Shown here: piece by piece, positions 1 to 35,759 of the stretch
How the letters are laid out: each line of letters starts with the position of its first letter
How positions within the stretch are numbered: position 1 is the first letter of the stretch
Assembly: GCA_017654935.2 (NCBI GenBank)
Contig: CM065693.1
Span: 18,768,750 to 18,832,749, forward strand
Direction: 5' to 3'
Source: Phymorhynchus buccinoides
Lineage: Eukaryota > Mollusca > Gastropoda > Neogastropoda > Raphitomidae
DNA length: 64,000 nucleotides
Program-made: the position numbers and the translations under genes
Notes under the pieces: generated by a model
What the model was told of the DNA's origin: nothing
Database searches by the model: none
The model's input: the letters and a program-made list of their open reading frames with translations, nothing else

Positions 1-838
1 CCTGAAACTATGCCACAAGAATTAAACGATTTTTAAAAAAAGATCGTATCTTAATGAATTCCCTCTAGAGAGTTCGTTAGTTTGGTTCAAATAGAAACGC
101 CAAGAGGGTTATCTGCCTTTGCTGTTGCACTACTTTAGTTTCCTGTTTTGCTGAACCATCCATTTTGATTTTGTTTTAGCACCAGCAAATGCTTGCTGAA
201 AATAAGCCCTCAGGGCTCCCACGAACCCCCATGCAGGAAGAACAGAGGATTCATCATTAAATATTGAGAAGTCAGGGATATTAAATTTTCTCTAATAAGA
301 TTTATTATTATTTATTTTTGTTTGCACAAGTGGTTGGTTATTTCGTCCGCCATTTGGAAAAATGCGAAACTAAGTGGCATGGCTTTGGACATCGATTTCT
401 CGGCAAAGATGTAGATTTACACCCTCCACAGTACACGAATTCCCCTCATTCTAGCTCCTTTCAGTTTTCCACAGAGAGCTATTTGTTTCAAGTTATTTCT
501 TTTAACAGAGGCAAATATTCTTATCATTGATTTTGGTTAGGGATAGGAAAAGACCTTACAAGTGCTATGCAACCTTGAAATAAAACGCTTTAAATTGGTT
601 TATGCTGATGACGAGTGTTAACAAAAGGCATGAACTGAAAGGAGCTGAAAAAAGCTACTGTGCCTCCCGCTCCATGTCTTGGTTCTTTCCGTGTAGATTG
701 AGCACTTAAATCTCAATATTTTAAATACTAGTTGACTTATTTATCACATTCATGAAAGAAGAATGGTTCTAGAGCGCTTTTGAAGGGTACTTATTTCACG
801 GTATGTACTTATTTCTCATGACACCGGTATCCTCGCAG
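1..838. other. Intron of gene A, left end of window
   Basis: No coding exon is recognisable. Positions 426-662 are one copy of a dispersed repeat (listed separately). The remainder is AT-rich unique-looking sequence up to the acceptor of the exon at 839. Confidence 0.5.
426..662. repeat. Dispersed repeat family D, copy 1
   Basis: Near-identical to 22125-22378. Shared landmarks are cccctcattctagctcct, cacagagagctattt, aggcaaatattcttatcat and ggcatgaactgaaa. The second copy carries an extra stretch of about 25 bp. Neither copy encodes a recognisable protein; the element class is unknown. Confidence 0.75.
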
Positions 839-26323
<25,485 letters not shown>

Positions 26324-27403
26324 ATGCTGCCATTGTTAAAGAAATGGAGACTGTGTTTGTGTGTGTGTTTTGTTGTATGTCGGCGAGGGGGGGGGGGGGG
26401 GGGGGTCTAGGGGGCAGGCGTCACCCACTGATATAGGTTCCCAAGACGTGCCTGTAGATAAATTCTGTTGCCAGTTTGGTTAAAATTTAGAGGCATGTTG
26501 GGGAATAGAATTCAGTTAACACCCAAGCAGAAGAGCGTTCCATGGGTTTGCCTGAAGACCTTGTCACGTTGCTGGTATCTTCACAAAGTCAGTAAGGGTG
26601 TTGGGGATGTCTTGCATTACGATTCGGTCTTGAATTCTGATCGCAATTCCTATGAAAAGTGTTCCATGTTTGTGTGGTTAGAATTTAGGGCTGGGGAAGG
26701 GGAGTGGAATACAGCTGCCGACCACACAGTAGGGTTTTCAAGGTTTTGTCTCAAGACCTTGTGCTGTTGGCGATTTCGTTAAAGAATGCGGACTGGGGGT
26801 GTTGGTAAGAAGGATAGTTTCAATTAACGAGTAGTGTCACCCCCCTAGTTCCAAGGAAAATGGTTCCAAGTTGGTGTCCTAAGAATAATATTATATTGCT
26901 TTTGGCGGGGAATACACTACAGATGCTTACCAAGGAGAAGAGTGCCCCAAGGCTTTTAGCTTATGTTTTTAGAGAATAAGGATAGATGGGATGGGTGGGG
27001 TGCGGTTCAGGAGGGTGCGCATTGGTAGGATACTAAACACCTTGTAAGGAGAATTGATCTTCCAAGTCCTACCTGAAGATCTAGTGCTGCTGGCGACAGT
27101 AAAGAAACGAGGGTAGGGATGGTGGGCTGGTGTTTGAAGGGGATGGAGTGCGGGGTGGAAGGGTAGGCCCTTGGCAAACAGAGCAAGTTGGGAGTGGGTG
27201 GGTTTTATGTCAGTGAGTGCGCGCGCATACACGCACGTGCATGAGTGTGTGTGCACAAAAACATGTATTCGTTTGCGTGTGAATGGTCTGTGTGTGTGTG
27301 TGTGTGTGTTTGCGTGTGCGTGAGCGCGGAGGGGGGGAGTATTAGAAGCAGGAATATTGTTGGGTGATTGCTGTAAGAAAAATAATGATCAAAGCAAAAC
27401 GAG

Positions 27404-27454
<51 letters not shown>

Positions 27455-27847
27455 TTGTTGAAAATGGGGAGGGGGTAATGGGGAGGTTGAAGTATAATAA
27501 TACACACAAAGCGGAGTGGAGTTTTGAGTGTGCTATAATTAAAAGCAACGTCATGGGAACAACTGCTTAGATCTTTTTGTATTACTGTTCGAACCTTGTT
27601 CCACCCCTTTTGCTGCATATTCCACGAATTCATGTTGATGCCTTCGCCCTTGTTTAAATGGACATTATCATTGGTTGACATTATCCGGGATTTGGAACAC
27701 TAATTAGTAAAGTAAGTATTAAAGCAATATGATTATCATGTTGCCTAATAATGGAAAGTCTTATTTTTTATCCTATTTTTTCAGAAAAAATCACCGTGAC
27801 TCTCAAAGTTCGATTCATTTCCAATATTATATTATGGCGGTGCCTAT
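26324..27847. other. 3' flank/UTR of gene A with diverged tandem repeats
   Basis: After the stop come a G run (about 26388-26405) and three or more diverged units containing gaagaccttg...ctg...gcga...aagaa...ggtgttgg at about 26550, 26750 and 27070. (GT)n is at 27285-27310 and (GA)n at 27408-27451. No AATAAA signal is obvious; ATTAAA occurs near 27538 and 27718. The end of the transcript cannot be placed. Confidence 0.5.
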
Positions 27848-28077
27848 TAGGGGAGAGGGGGCAAATATGGAACACTTTTTTTAAAGTCCAGTAACACAAA
27901 AGCAGAGTTTGATAACGTTGTACATGGCTTTTAATATGTAATGTGTCCATGCATGTTCAAACAAAACAAGTTTCCTCACATTACATAGAACTGAGTAATT
28001 AATAAATCATGCGATACTTACATAGTAAGTTGAAGCATCGATCAGGATTTGACCGATGTATGCAGCAGGAACGTCAT

Positions 28078-28115
28078 AGTCCAATGAATAGAAGGGGCGC
28101 ATGCGTACTCATCAC
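28078..28115 (+). repeat. DIRS inverted terminal repeat, left
   Basis: 38 bases starting agtccaatgaatagaaggg are the exact inverse of 32682-32719. Outside it is a left extension (28001-28077) absent from the right end. Confidence 0.9.
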
Positions 28116-28244
28116 ACTTCAGGAACAAGTATGGTCAGTAATTGGATACGAGTATAGGTATGTGGTAAAGGTGTTCACCCTACCGTAAGATAGATAAGAT
28201 TCCATTAATATAAGATTGGGTGAGGAAGAAGTACATTGGGTGGG

Positions 28245-28370
28245 ATTGGACTATGACGTTCCTGCTGCATACATCGGTCAAATCCTGATCGATGCTTCAA
28301 CTTACTATGTAAGTATCGCATGATTTATTAATTTGACCTCAGCATGCAGCTGAACGTCAGTCCAATGAAT
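28245..28370. repeat. DIRS internal complementary region
   Basis: 28245-28333 is the perfect inverse of 27997-28085 and 28330-28370 is the perfect inverse of 32708-32748; the two overlap at the shared AATT. In DIRS elements this region is thought to template joining of both ends into a circle before integration. Confidence 0.9.
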
Positions 28371-28439
28371 TTTTAGAGCAATTACTGACCATACTCAATC
28401 AAAATTGGGAAAAAGGAGATTGTAACTTACAGTTTCTCT

Positions 28440-29663
28440 TCAGCTTTCATGCAAGTACGATTGAAGGAGAGCCTGGCCCAAATTGCGTGTTGGCGTCTTC
28501 TTGTAAAAGCGTGTGAATGTTGACTCAGCTGACCAGCCGGCTGCCTTCATGATGGTTTGTATGGGGAGGCCCCGAGCAGCTGCTTTCGAAGTGCTGGCTC
28601 CTCTCACACTATGGGCCCCAAAGGAAGTGTCCACACCCGATCTAGTGAGCACATCTCTCAACCACCTCGCTAGTGTATCGTGAGTAATCGGCTTGTGAGG
28701 TTTCTGGTAGCTGATCAGTAACTTTTGTTCACTGCCACGTAGCTCCTTTGTCCTTGAAATGTAGTGTTTTATCACCGTAACCACACACAGGCTAATGTTA
28801 TTTGGGTATGCTACAAATTCTAGTGGTGCAAGGTGCTTCCCTTTCCTTGATTGCTTTAATAGAGAGTCTATGTAAAACACACATTTGTTTTCCTTTAGCC
28901 GCATTTTTCCTAATGATAAGCACAATAAAGTTTGACATCGTTGTCCAGACAGAACGGCTAAAAGCATGGCTAGTTTATAAGATAATTCTTTAAGCGTTAT
29001 GTTTTCTAATGGTTGATAAGAGTCCAGGTGCTGAAGCACCAAATCAACATCCCATGTCTCTGAATATCCGGGTAGAGCTGGATTTAGTTCAAAAGCTCCC
29101 TTCATGAATCTTTTCACTAAGTGGTGGTCCCCAAACTGTCCACAGCCTTTAATGTCCAGATAGTTTGATAAAGCTGATCTGGCAATACACACTGCACTAT
29201 AGCTCAGCCCACTGTTTACAAGGGTAGCAAGGAAGTTTATTGCTTGAGTTAGAGTCGGTGAAACTTCACAAATGTTGTGCCTACGCGCATGCCTTTTCCA
29301 CTTCCTAATGAAAGTCGAGTATGATTTCTGTGTGCCCTCCCTCCAGGAGGAGCAGATGATGCGTGTTGCGTTCTGAGAAAGGCCAGACTTTCTGAGACGT
29401 TTCCTGATACTGCACAAATAATCAGACGAAGAGATTTGCGTAGGCGATGTTTTTCTTGTGGTTTCTGCGGCATTGTCAGCAAATTGTCCCTTGCAGACAC
29501 CAGAATGGGTGTTTTGATCAGCATCTTTGCCAGACGTGAGTACCACGGCTGGCTCGGCCAGTCTGGCACTACTAGGACCCCCCTTGCCTTTTCCTTGTTG
29601 ATCTTCTGAAGGACACTGGGAATGATACAGAAAGGTGGAAATGCATAGAAACACACACTCCAT
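28440..29663 (-). CDS. DIRS tyrosine recombinase (407 aa)
   Basis: The C-terminal half has the tyrosine-recombinase layout: catalytic Arg in LLAVLSGQRCQTLLCL, His-x-x-Arg in FGAHSVRGASTSKAAARG, Trp in MKAAGWSAESTF and the nucleophile Tyr in TRFYKKTP. The N-terminal part (SYSTFIRKWKRHARRHNICE, INFLATLVNSGLSYSAVCIA) resembles the DNA-binding core-binding domain. It is uninterrupted and carries all expected catalytic residues, so it could be functional. The frame starts upstream inside the RNase H region; the true start is uncertain. Confidence 0.92.
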   Translation of the reverse strand: MECVFLCISTFLYHSQCPSEDQQGKGKGGPSSARLAEPAVVLTSGKDADQNTHSGVCKGQFADNAAETTRKTSPTQISSSDYLCSIRKRLRKSGLSQNATRIICSSWREGTQKSYSTFIRKWKRHARRHNICEVSPTLTQAINFLATLVNSGLSYSAVCIARSALSNYLDIKGCGQFGDHHLVKRFMKGAFELNPALPGYSETWDVDLVLQHLDSYQPLENITLKELSYKLAMLLAVLSGQRCQTLLCLSLGKMRLKENKCVFYIDSLLKQSRKGKHLAPLEFVAYPNNISLCVVTVIKHYISRTKELRGSEQKLLISYQKPHKPITHDTLARWLRDVLTRSGVDTSFGAHSVRGASTSKAAARGLPIQTIMKAAGWSAESTFTRFYKKTPTRNLGQALLQSYLHES

Positions 29664-30352
29664 GACACATTAAATGCATCTACAGCAACGGAATCTGGGT
29701 CAGGTCTATAAGAGACATACTGATCTATTTGCTTATTCAGTCTAGAGGCAAACAAGTCTATTTCTGGTTGCATTTCCAGTAAGCACAAAGCATCAGAAAG
29801 AATAGATGAACTCAGTTTCCATTCTGCATCTAGGTTCATGTTCCTGGACTCCTCATCAGCTTCTTTGTTTATTTTACCCGGCACATATGCAGCAGAGAGC
29901 CTTATATTGCGTTCAATGCAAAATTCCCAGATCTGATGTGTTATTTCATTGCATGTCTCTGAATGACTGGTTCCCATCTTTGACACACAAGCAACAGCAG
30001 TTGTATTGTCCATCATAAGCCTAACATGTACACTTGTTTTGTTTGCAACAAAGGATTTTAGCGCTAACAGTCCAGCCTTTAATTCTAATACATTAATACT
30101 GCCTTGTGCTTCATTGGGGTTCCACTGACCCCCTGTCTTTCCTAATGTGCTTGAGCAGCCCCAGCCCGTAAGAGAAGCGTCTGTATAAAGAATCAAGTCT
30201 GGTTTACCGGGGTCTGATTCAATATCATTCTCAGAGGTCATTATGTTTTCTTTCCACCATAGCACTTCTGTCTTTGCTTTATCTGATAAAGTCAGAGTGG
30301 CATCATAATTGCCCTTATGTACCTGCAATGCATCAACTTTGTCTTTCTCCAT
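29249..30352 (-). CDS. DIRS RNase H and downstream domain (367 aa frame)
   Basis: RNase H residues are visible in LILYTDASLTGWGCSS (Asp), NVLELKAGLLALKS (Glu) and VRLMMDNTTAVACV (Asp). A following conserved block (EIDLFASRLNKQIDQYVSYR, PDPDSVAVDAFNVSW, FYAFPPF) is seen in many DIRS polyproteins between RNase H and the recombinase; whether it is a methyltransferase-like domain cannot be judged here. The end overlaps the recombinase frame by 415 bases in another phase. The same frame continues upstream into RT apart from one TAG. Confidence 0.88.
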   Translation of the reverse strand: MEKDKVDALQVHKGNYDATLTLSDKAKTEVLWWKENIMTSENDIESDPGKPDLILYTDASLTGWGCSSTLGKTGGQWNPNEAQGSINVLELKAGLLALKSFVANKTSVHVRLMMDNTTAVACVSKMGTSHSETCNEITHQIWEFCIERNIRLSAAYVPGKINKEADEESRNMNLDAEWKLSSSILSDALCLLEMQPEIDLFASRLNKQIDQYVSYRPDPDSVAVDAFNVSWSVCFYAFPPFCIIPSVLQKINKEKARGVLVVPDWPSQPWYSRLAKMLIKTPILVSARDNLLTMPQKPQEKHRLRKSLRLIICAVSGNVSESLAFLRTQHASSAPPGGRAHRNHTRLSLGSGKGMRVGTTFVKFHRL

Positions 30353-30361
30353 GCATCTGTA

Positions 30362-31351
30362 CTATAGAGGCCCAAACTTTACGCCAGGAAAGCTAGCTAT
30401 CACTAATCCAATAAACTGAGCCAGTTCACGAATTGTGATGGGTTTATGCGTTAACAGTTTACAGGCTGCACTATACAGTTTTTCTTTCCTGTCTAGCGTT
30501 AGAGTAACTACCATTTTCGTGGAATCAATTTCCACTCCTAAATACGTTATTTTGCGGGTGGGGGTCAAGACTGATTTATGTGGGTGGACTACAAAGCCCA
30601 ATTTGTCTAGAAGTGAGAGAGTCTGCTTCATATTGTCAAAACATTCGTTTTCTGTGTCCCCAAACAGCAAGCTGTCGTCAATGAAAATGGTGGAAATAAA
30701 CCCTAACAAATGCATTTGTGCCATAACTGGCTTCAACAGTTTAGTGAAGAGCCTTGGGCAAGATGCTAGACCATTGGGAAACGCTGTAAACTGATAGAGA
30801 GTTTCTTTCCAAACAAACTTCAAGTACTTCTGTGACGTTCTGTTGATATGTACAGAGAAATAAGCATCTTTTAAGTCTATGGAGCAGAAGAAACAATCTC
30901 TTGTAACCAGTGTCATGGCATGTTTTAATGTTTCCATTTTAAAATGGTGATACTCAACACTCTCATTTAGTTTTTTCAAGTTTAAAATCATTCTCCACCT
31001 GTTGTCTTTTTGGGGTCTTACGAATATAGAGGAGATAATTTCCCCATCTTCATGTTCACTTTCTACGATAACCTGCTTTCTCAATAAGTCTTTTACCTCT
31101 GAATCAATATTTTGTATCTGTTCAGCAGAAAAGGTTGTTGCATGGATTTTTGGTTGTGTTGGGACTTCAGTGAGATCTATATCCACACCTTCGACCATTT
31201 TTAAAACATCTTGATCAATAGTTATGTTTTCCCATTCATGTATGTGCTGACTAATTTGTCCTGCCTTGAAATGCAATGCTTTTTCCTCTAACTCCAATAT
31301 CGTCTTCTCTACATATTGTCTCACCTGGTTTCCATCTGGCTGCTCTTCCAA
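30362..31351 (-). CDS. DIRS reverse transcriptase (329 aa frame, ends at TAG)
   Basis: The frame shows FVRPQKDNRWRMILNLKKLN, ITRDCF-type and CSIDLKDAYFSVHI (catalytic aspartate block), FTAFPNGLASCPRLFTKLLK and the polymerase active site FIDDSLLFGD, then LGFVVHPHKSVLTPTRKITY. These are the standard RT blocks with DIRS-type spacing. It stops with GVKFGPL then TAG; the codons right after the TAG (tac aga tgc atg gag) stay in the same frame and open the RNase H frame. Confidence 0.92.
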   Translation of the reverse strand: MEEQPDGNQVRQYVEKTILELEEKALHFKAGQISQHIHEWENITIDQDVLKMVEGVDIDLTEVPTQPKIHATTFSAEQIQNIDSEVKDLLRKQVIVESEHEDGEIISSIFVRPQKDNRWRMILNLKKLNESVEYHHFKMETLKHAMTLVTRDCFFCSIDLKDAYFSVHINRTSQKYLKFVWKETLYQFTAFPNGLASCPRLFTKLLKPVMAQMHLLGFISTIFIDDSLLFGDTENECFDNMKQTLSLLDKLGFVVHPHKSVLTPTRKITYLGVEIDSTKMVVTLTLDRKEKLYSAACKLLTHKPITIRELAQFIGLVIASFPGVKFGPL

Positions 31352-31365
31352 TACATGGTTTGTTG

Positions 31366-32451
31366 TTATTGTCTTCCCCTGTTCCTGGGGAATCCCCTGT
31401 GTGTCCTGGTGCCCCGCCCCCTGTGGCTGAAGTTCCCCCGGTGGTTGTGGGGAAAACTGTGGCCTAAAAAAGGCTTGCTGCTGGTGGTGTTCCGTTTGTA
31501 GGGGTGTGTTCTGTATGATCCTGAGTGTTGGGGTTGGGACTGTGTTTTTGCTTTGTATGACTCTTTGGCTGTTTTAATGTGTCTTTCAATGTCCTCCCCA
31601 AACAGTTGGTCAGTGACAGATATTTTTTCATTGCCACAGATGGAGGCGAAGTCTTTTGGCAAAGACGGTTGTAGTTGATATCGCCTACGCAGTGAAAGTT
31701 CGTGCTGTGCCGTTCCCAGGAAGGCCAGGATATCTCCATTCACAGAGAGAGCTTTGTTGACCTCTTGAGTCAAGAGTGTGTCGCTGGCGCTGTGCGCGCG
31801 CGAGCCACTGGCCACGTCAGTGGCGAATGTGTGCAGTGATTGGCTGCTGCTAATGAGCGCTGCAGAGGCCTTGGCGATTATGCTTTGCACGTGGTGTAGC
31901 CTCTTGTCTGCGTTTCGAGAGGCCCTGTCGAGGTTACATATTTGTGTGATTTCTTCGTTGATGGTCGGGGCTTTGATCTCCATGCAGTTCTCGGGGATAA
32001 GGTACATTTGGAGTTTTGTATCCAAACTTTGTTCAGACATTGGGGTCCGAAATCTATTCTGAACAATGTGGGCCAGTTTTGGGTCAACAGCAGGTCCTAG
32101 CTGTTCAGATTTTTCCAGCTCGTTCTCCAAAACTGAGAAAATGTCATTCTTATCGGTATCAGTTTCATGCACCTCGACACAAAATGCAGCTTCACTTTCT
32201 TCATCTCTGCTCGCACCCTGTCCGGGGGAACAGCCGCCCTCACTACTAGGCCTATTGTCAGCACCGCTGACGGGCGGAATATCGTTTTGGTGATCACCAA
32301 ACGAAGCAGCCACTTCAGTTTTTTCCACTTTCGACTCTAAGGTGTTCACTTTGTCTACTAGTTTGTGTAACACATCACTCATTGACTTCAGTATGGTATT
32401 GGTATCCGCATCCGTACTACCTAGTGCCAGACTTTCTGGAGATTCCGCCAT
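31366..32451 (-). CDS. DIRS gag-like protein (361 aa)
   Basis: The uninterrupted frame begins MAESPESLALGSTDADTN, has a heptad-like stretch (LHKLVDKVNTLESKVEKTE) suggesting a coiled coil, and ends in a basic Arg/Gly-rich tail (HRGNFSHRGRGTRTHRGFP) suited to nucleic-acid binding. By position it is the first frame of the DIRS element, 14 bases upstream of the RT frame. Assignment as gag rests on position and composition, not on a recognised motif. Confidence 0.7.
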   Translation of the reverse strand: MAESPESLALGSTDADTNTILKSMSDVLHKLVDKVNTLESKVEKTEVAASFGDHQNDIPPVSGADNRPSSEGGCSPGQGASRDEESEAAFCVEVHETDTDKNDIFSVLENELEKSEQLGPAVDPKLAHIVQNRFRTPMSEQSLDTKLQMYLIPENCMEIKAPTINEEITQICNLDRASRNADKRLHHVQSIIAKASAALISSSQSLHTFATDVASGSRAHSASDTLLTQEVNKALSVNGDILAFLGTAQHELSLRRRYQLQPSLPKDFASICGNEKISVTDQLFGEDIERHIKTAKESYKAKTQSQPQHSGSYRTHPYKRNTTSSKPFLGHSFPHNHRGNFSHRGRGTRTHRGFPRNRGRQ

Positions 32452-32681
32452 TATTAAGCACCGGTTCTTCCCCTTTTAATTGTTATCACACACTATCCGA
32501 ACATACTGAGCCACATAGCCACCATCACACTCTAAAATCGCACGATTTATTCACAACAAATGTCATTTTTTGATCTATGAAATCGATTGCACATGATACA
32601 ACTAAAACCACATAATTTTTTGAAGATTTTTGTAGGAGATGTCTAGGTTCCTGCAAGTGCAACAAGCGCGCGTCCAAAAAA

Positions 32682-32719
32682 GTGATGAGTACGCATGCGC
32701 CCCTTCTATTCATTGGACT
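32682..32719 (-). repeat. DIRS inverted terminal repeat, right
   Basis: Exact inverse of 28078-28115, followed by a right extension to 32748 (ends ctgaggtcaaatt). Confidence 0.9.
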
Positions 32720-33655
32720 GACGTTCAGCTGCATGCTGAGGTCAAATTGAACGTTTTGTGAAAACTTAAAATGCTGGCAATATGAAACACCGGTAGGCAA
32801 TATGAAACAAGACTGGTGTTTAAAATGAAACACATTTATGTTTGCACTAACTCCACAGTTGAGTAAGATATGTTACTTGGCTTAAGTTACTTTAATAAAA
32901 ATAAAAACATTTTCCTTCCATTTATTCAATCAAAGAAAACAAATTAAGAGTTAACAGGAAATTAGTAATTAACAGGAAATAAACGTGTTAAAACTCACAA
33001 TGATCTAAAAATCCTTGTTCAATATTACCCTAGTGTCAGTGTAATTTGAAACATCAAAAGTCTCTTCTGTTTGAATTTGAGTTTTAATTTGTTTGATGCC
33101 TCCTCCACTGTTCTTGTGTGTGTTTGTGTCATGCACACACAGGTCAAAGAAGTAAAATTGTGCATAGCCACATCCAGTGCACGTGTACTGATGTGGAACA
33201 TCGTTTCATATTTGCCTACAATGGTGTTTCATATCAACCTTTTCACCCATTGCTCTTTAATCATACTCTACCCACATTTAGCCTACAAACAGTAATTTCA
33301 TTCTTTCAGGGTTTTAAAACGTTTATTTCACTCAACACAATGGGCACATCTTTATGTTTGTTTGTAACGTGTCTTTTTTTGTACCACGGGCATTTCTAAA
33401 ACAGACAGTTAGACGAGCATCGCTGAAAACAAGTTTGAACTCACCTCTTCGCACAGCAACCTTTCAGCGCCATTTTCTCGAGTGTCTCGTAATTAGGGAA
33501 GATAAGGCTTAAAGCCAATCAGGATAGCCAGATCTCTGTTATCTCTCATTTGACAATAAGGGTATGTTTCATTTTACACTCCGTTTCATATTTGCCCCCT
33601 CTCCCCTACTAGTACCTTTGGGATTGGATGTACTTTTGGTACCTTCTCAATTCTT

Positions 33656-35734
33656 TTTTTAATTTTTATTGAACTTTTTTTTTACATTTTCAAATACAGA
33701 ACATAAACATAACTAAGAAGGAAAAAAAATATAAAAAATACAAACCATATGACAAAAACACAACAACAACAAAACATATACACATACAAACACATACGCA
33801 TGCACATATTCACACCCACCCACATGCACACACGCGCGCACGCACGCACATATACTACATTACTGAGGTTAAGTACCTTATTAAAGAGGTACATTGAATA
33901 ATGAAAACTTTCAACACGGGTTGGACGTTCAAATATGTTTGTCCACTAATTCTGTGATAGGTTATCATTCTTTTTTTAATGTTATTTTAAAGAAAAGGGA
34001 ACGAAAAAAGACGAGGTTCAATAAAAACCTCAATGTCACACACAAAGAATGTTGGTTTTTTTCTTCTTCTTCATCCTCTTCCTCTGCGTTCCCAATAGTA
34101 ATATCCAAGAAAAACAACACATAAAAATACTAATAATACTGAATTAGTTGAGTTTTTGTTGTTGTTTTTATAATGCAGTGCAATTTCATATTCCGTGCAT
34201 TGATCACAATAGATGTGGCCCCCTGGGTAATCTTTACACCCATACACATACACACAAGAAAGGGGAAAAAAAAGATTATTACCCAGAGATTATATCTTAG
34301 TATGGCATCCACCATCCCAAAAACTCATGATGCTGAAAATTAGTTCTAGATATGTACTCTTCAATTTTGTAGCTGTGCTTCAAAACATTCACAAAACCCT
34401 GCAGGACAGGGTATCTCCTGTCTAATTTACAGTGATGTACGTATTCTTTAACTAGTAACAAAATAATATAAAAGGTAACATCAATTCTAATATTTATATC
34501 TATACCAAATACAACCAGACTGTGAGTAAGGTTCATGTCACAAGCATGTGTACATCTTCTGTTAATAAGTGAAGTGAATTCTGTCCAAAACTGTTGAACA
34601 TATTCACAATGCCAAAACATATGATAAAAAAAATTACTGTCCCTTGCATCATTACAAAAACTACATTTATCACTTTCAATAACACCCATTTAAAAAAAAA
34701 TAGTATTAGTCCCAATGCATCTGTGAATAATTTTCATTTGAAACCACTTTCGGTTGTTTTATGTAAATAAGAAAAGCATTTTTTCCAGTCGTATTCGGTG
34801 TTATGCTTTGTCTCCCATTTTGTACAACACTTTGGTTTGACATCATTTTCAATAAGACAGTCATAATACACCCTGCATCCTTTAACAGTCAACATTAATT
34901 TTAAATTCAAGTGATTCAGCTAAACACTTATTATTGTTTACATTGTACTCGGATTTTCTTATAAATTTCGATATAGTAGACTTGTAACCGCTGAAAGTAA
35001 TAAAATCAATGGCAATATTATATTTCTCTTTAAACCTGTCATAAGTAATAAACTGACCATTCGCCTGAAGAAAATGCGCTATAACAAAACACCCCTTTTT
35101 AACACATTTCTTTGATCGTATACAAGTGTTTCCTATCTGCAATCTATCATTGTAGAAAACCGGTTCAGCAAGAAGTTCCACCGAGTTTTTAAAATCAAGT
35201 TTATAAAAAAATGTTTTGTATGCCAGAAATACTTCTGCCCAGAACTTATTCTTGGGAGGATTTACTACCAAACTTTCGGGTCCAAATGTGTTAATATTTT
35301 CTATGTGGGGGTATTGATGTAAAACAAGTGTTTTCCACCGATGGCCCGTTGAATAACACTTCTTGAACCATGCCAATTTCAATGCTTTGACAAATGTTTT
35401 TAATTTTGGCAGTCCTAGTCCACCATTTTTAACACTTTGATGGGCTGTTTTTCTACTTATTTTGTCTGGCTTTTTATTCCAGACAAACTTATAGCATAAG
35501 GTCTGCAAGGTTTGCATAAAAATGTCAGGAGGATTAGGCAAAAACATCCATAGATGAATTAGTTTTGATAAGATTAGCGATTTTATTATTGCTACCCTAC
35601 CAAGCGGAGTCAACTGTCTTCTAACCCAAATCTTAAATAAATGTTTAATGTCTGCAAGTTTGTCTGGGTAATTAAGTTTCACACATTCTTTTAGATCATT
35701 TGTGAACCACACTCCCAAAATTTTGAAAAAAATG
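33656..35734 (-). mobile_element. 5'-truncated L1/Tx1-like LINE with 11-bp target duplications
   Basis: The - strand encodes the region after the RT active site: LTPLGRVAIIKSLILSKLIH, FVWNKKPDKISRKTAHQS, NGGLGLPKLKTFVKALKLAW, and later KCSFCNDARDSNFFYHMFWH, the Cys-Cys-His-Cys knuckle at the L1 C-terminus. Two frame breaks lie between 34690 and 34885. The direct repeat TCTCAATTCTT flanks it at 33645-33655 and 35735-35745, next to the T-rich (A-rich on - strand) 3' end. Upstream RT and endonuclease are absent, the usual outcome of incomplete reverse transcription. Confidence 0.88.
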
Positions 35735-35759
35735 TCTCAATTCTTGTAGGCCGAGCTAA

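Larger units (their letters stand above)
28001..32748 (-). mobile_element. DIRS-type tyrosine-recombinase retrotransposon, nearly complete
   Basis: On the - strand lie, in order, a gag-like frame (32451-31366), RT (31351-30362), RNase H plus downstream domain (30352-29249) and a tyrosine recombinase (29663-28440). The ends have the DIRS layout: a 38-bp inverted repeat (28078-28115 and 32682-32719) with unequal outer extensions, and an internal complementary region (28245-28370) that matches both outer ends joined. Established: DIRS elements integrate with a tyrosine recombinase rather than an integrase and so leave no target duplication; here only AATT is shared at the junctions. The one evident defect is an in-frame TAG between RT and RNase H. 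It sits inside the family G element and is inferred to be recent. Confidence 0.93.
27848..33608. mobile_element. 1-kb TIR element family G, copy 2, split by a DIRS element
   Basis: The left end taggggagagggggcaaata and right end tttgccccctctccccta are inverted and bounded by TA. The left part (27848-28000) and right part (32745-33608) align continuously with copy 1 (9720-10736): gagtaatt joins gacgttttgtg in copy 1 and is separated by 4.7 kb here. Two open frames (33071-33295, 33118-33399) recur in copy 1 and are shadows of the repeat. Confidence 0.8.
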
